From Mesostigma viride (Eukaryota > Streptophyta > Mesostigmatophyceae > Mesostigmatales > Mesostigmataceae): 64,000 nucleotides of DNA. Shown here piece after piece: positions 62,911 through 64,000 of this stretch. Position 1 is the first letter of the stretch. Each line of letters begins with the position of its first letter. The stretch is taken from contig RPFO01000667.1 in NCBI GenBank assembly GCA_009746045.1, positions 4,310,862 through 4,374,861 of the forward strand, written 5' to 3'. The notes under the pieces are model-generated. The model was not told the DNA's origin, made no database searches, and worked only from the letters and a program-made list of their open reading frames with translations. A program made the position numbers and the translations under genes.

Positions 62911-63966
62911 TGAGGCTGGCGGACGAGAGGCGGGGAAGGATGAAGATGAGGCACGCGAAAAGAAAGCGTCGCGGAAGGGGGGGATTGACGAGATGGGGTC
63001 AGTAAGGGCACCCAACAAGGCGGGGGCAAGCAAGAAGGCTGGAGCAGTGAAGGCAACCGGGGACAAGGCCGGATGTGGGGCAGCTGACGTGGTGGGAAGG
63101 GGGGGGGCAGCCGACCAGGTGGGGGCAGCAGGGGTCGGCAACCCAGCCGCGGGAGCACCACCACCAACGGATCAGGCCACCCGCCCAGCCAAGAAAAAGT
63201 CCAAGCCTTCTCTCCCTCCTCTCGAGCTTCCGCCACAGCGCACTGTGGCAAAGCGTGCCGAGGTGCTGACAACGGCGGACTGGGCCAAATACCAGGTTTT
63301 CACCTTGTATGGTGACGGCCTGACGTACTACGGAAACCCTGACCCACAGGACCCGTATGCAGGAAAGAAATATGACAACCACTGGCGCATGGTGGTCAAG
63401 TTAGTATCGTTGCATATGGGTTGGCTCCAAGATATACTGGACCATTTATGTGACAAGAATGTACACTCTGTATGTAACTCCCATGCCATGTGTGACTAGG
63501 TAGCATGCAGTACATATGTCTACCGGACACATGCGACAGGTCACGTCGGCATGATCAAATGGGCCAACATATTAGTAGGCGTATGAGCACACACACATCA
63601 CACATCACACATCACACATCACACATCACACATCACACGTACATATGCACTGTCACACGTACATGCACCACAACACAGGGACGCACCCCCCCACACCCCC
63701 ACACCCCCCACCCACCCCAACCCCCACACCCCACCATGCACCACCACGTACCGCCGCCGCCGCCGCCGCCACCACCACCACCACCACCACCACCACCATT
63801 GTACTTCGCATTTGTAATGCATTATTATGGTGTTGTGGTTGTGTGTCTTGGCACGTTTCTTATGTGCAGGTACCCTAAACAGCATGAGCAGAAGCGCACG
63901 GAAAGGGTGAAGCAAACGTTTGTGATCGCTGACTACGGAGTCGCATGGTGCCTTGTTGCGATGTAG
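62911..63966 (+). CDS. Lys/Ala-rich protein continuing the frame of the DDE-like segment, two exons
   Basis: The frame immediately after the TGA of the DDE-like piece stays open (DEAGGREAGKDEDEAREKKA), includes an ATG at 62993 and runs through a low-complexity Gly/Ala/Lys/Pro stretch. It then enters a folded-looking segment (RTVAKRAEVLTTADWAKYQV, YGDGLTYYGNPDPQDPY, KYDNHWRMVVK). A donor GTTAGT at 63400 and acceptor TGCAG before 63869 join it in frame to YPKQHEQKRTERVKQTFVIA ending VAWCLVAM with TAG at 63964-63966. I do not recognise the C-terminal domain. It may be the tail of the same transposon protein, separated by one stop codon. Confidence 0.5.
63590..63800 (+). repeat. CACACATCA, CCCCACAC and (CCG)n/(CCA)n simple repeats
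   Basis: They lie inside the intron 63400-63868. Confidence 0.95.
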
Positions 63967-64000
63967 ACTTTTCCCTGTGGGCCCAACTGCCCTTTATGTT

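Noticed and set aside
63505-63966. 153-codon + strand frame at the right edge as an independent gene
   Set aside because: Most of it is CACACA/CCG/CCA simple sequence in an intron; only the last ~33 codons are supported, as a spliced exon from 63869.

Overview
This is nuclear eukaryotic DNA, most likely from a green-lineage organism (green alga or streptophyte alga). The grounds are spliceosomal introns with GT-AG ends, a COP9 signalosome subunit 4 that matches the plant form along its whole length, a small DnaJ-type zinc-finger protein with a plastid-targeting look, GC-rich third codon positions in the exons, and a very large load of retroelements, DNA transposons and microsatellites. The species cannot be fixed from the sequence; a prasinophyte such as Cymbomonas is only an impression.

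Three host genes could be assembled exon by exon. (1) A 155-residue protein with four CxxCxGxG motifs, + strand, three exons, 5832-8660. (2) A HAD-like hydrolase of the HDHD3 type, - strand, four exons, 18288 down to 13427, 257 residues. (3) COP9 signalosome subunit 4 (CSN4), + strand, thirteen exons, 19253-31677. Genes 2 and 3 are head to head, with 964 bases between their start codons. They do not form a pathway: CSN4 belongs to the complex that removes NEDD8 from cullins, and HDHD3 is a HAD-like phosphatase-fold protein of unclear substrate.

Layout. 1-4900 holds the 3' end of one LTR retrotransposon with its LTR, then a 5'-truncated LINE. 5.8-8.7 kb is the zinc-finger gene. 9.2-11.4 kb is a 2.26-kb pyrimidine-only CCCT tract, followed by SINE-like and dispersed repeats. 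13.4-31.7 kb holds HDHD3 and CSN4, whose introns are packed with minisatellites. 31.7-36 kb holds dispersed repeats, including a clean 546-bp insertion with an 11-bp target-site duplication. 36-48.7 kb is nested retroelements: a gypsy integrase followed by a PHD finger, a copia-like element with an odd domain order between two ~690-bp long repeats, a gypsy gag and protease, and a LINE 3' fragment. 50.1-55.7 kb is a CACTA-like DNA transposon. 57.2-57.9 kb is a second LTR related to the first. 58.8-64 kb holds a PHD-finger ORF and a CENP-B/pogo-like transposase-derived gene.

The strongest unexpected signal is in the introns. In both CSN4 and HDHD3, short stretches spanning exon-intron boundaries (exon edge plus splice site) recur as decaying tandem 'echoes' inside the neighbouring intron. 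Six such boundaries were found. Two different CSN4 exons show exactly the same 41-bp period. This suggests that introns here grow by tandem duplication of splice junctions, and that the copies then seed minisatellites.
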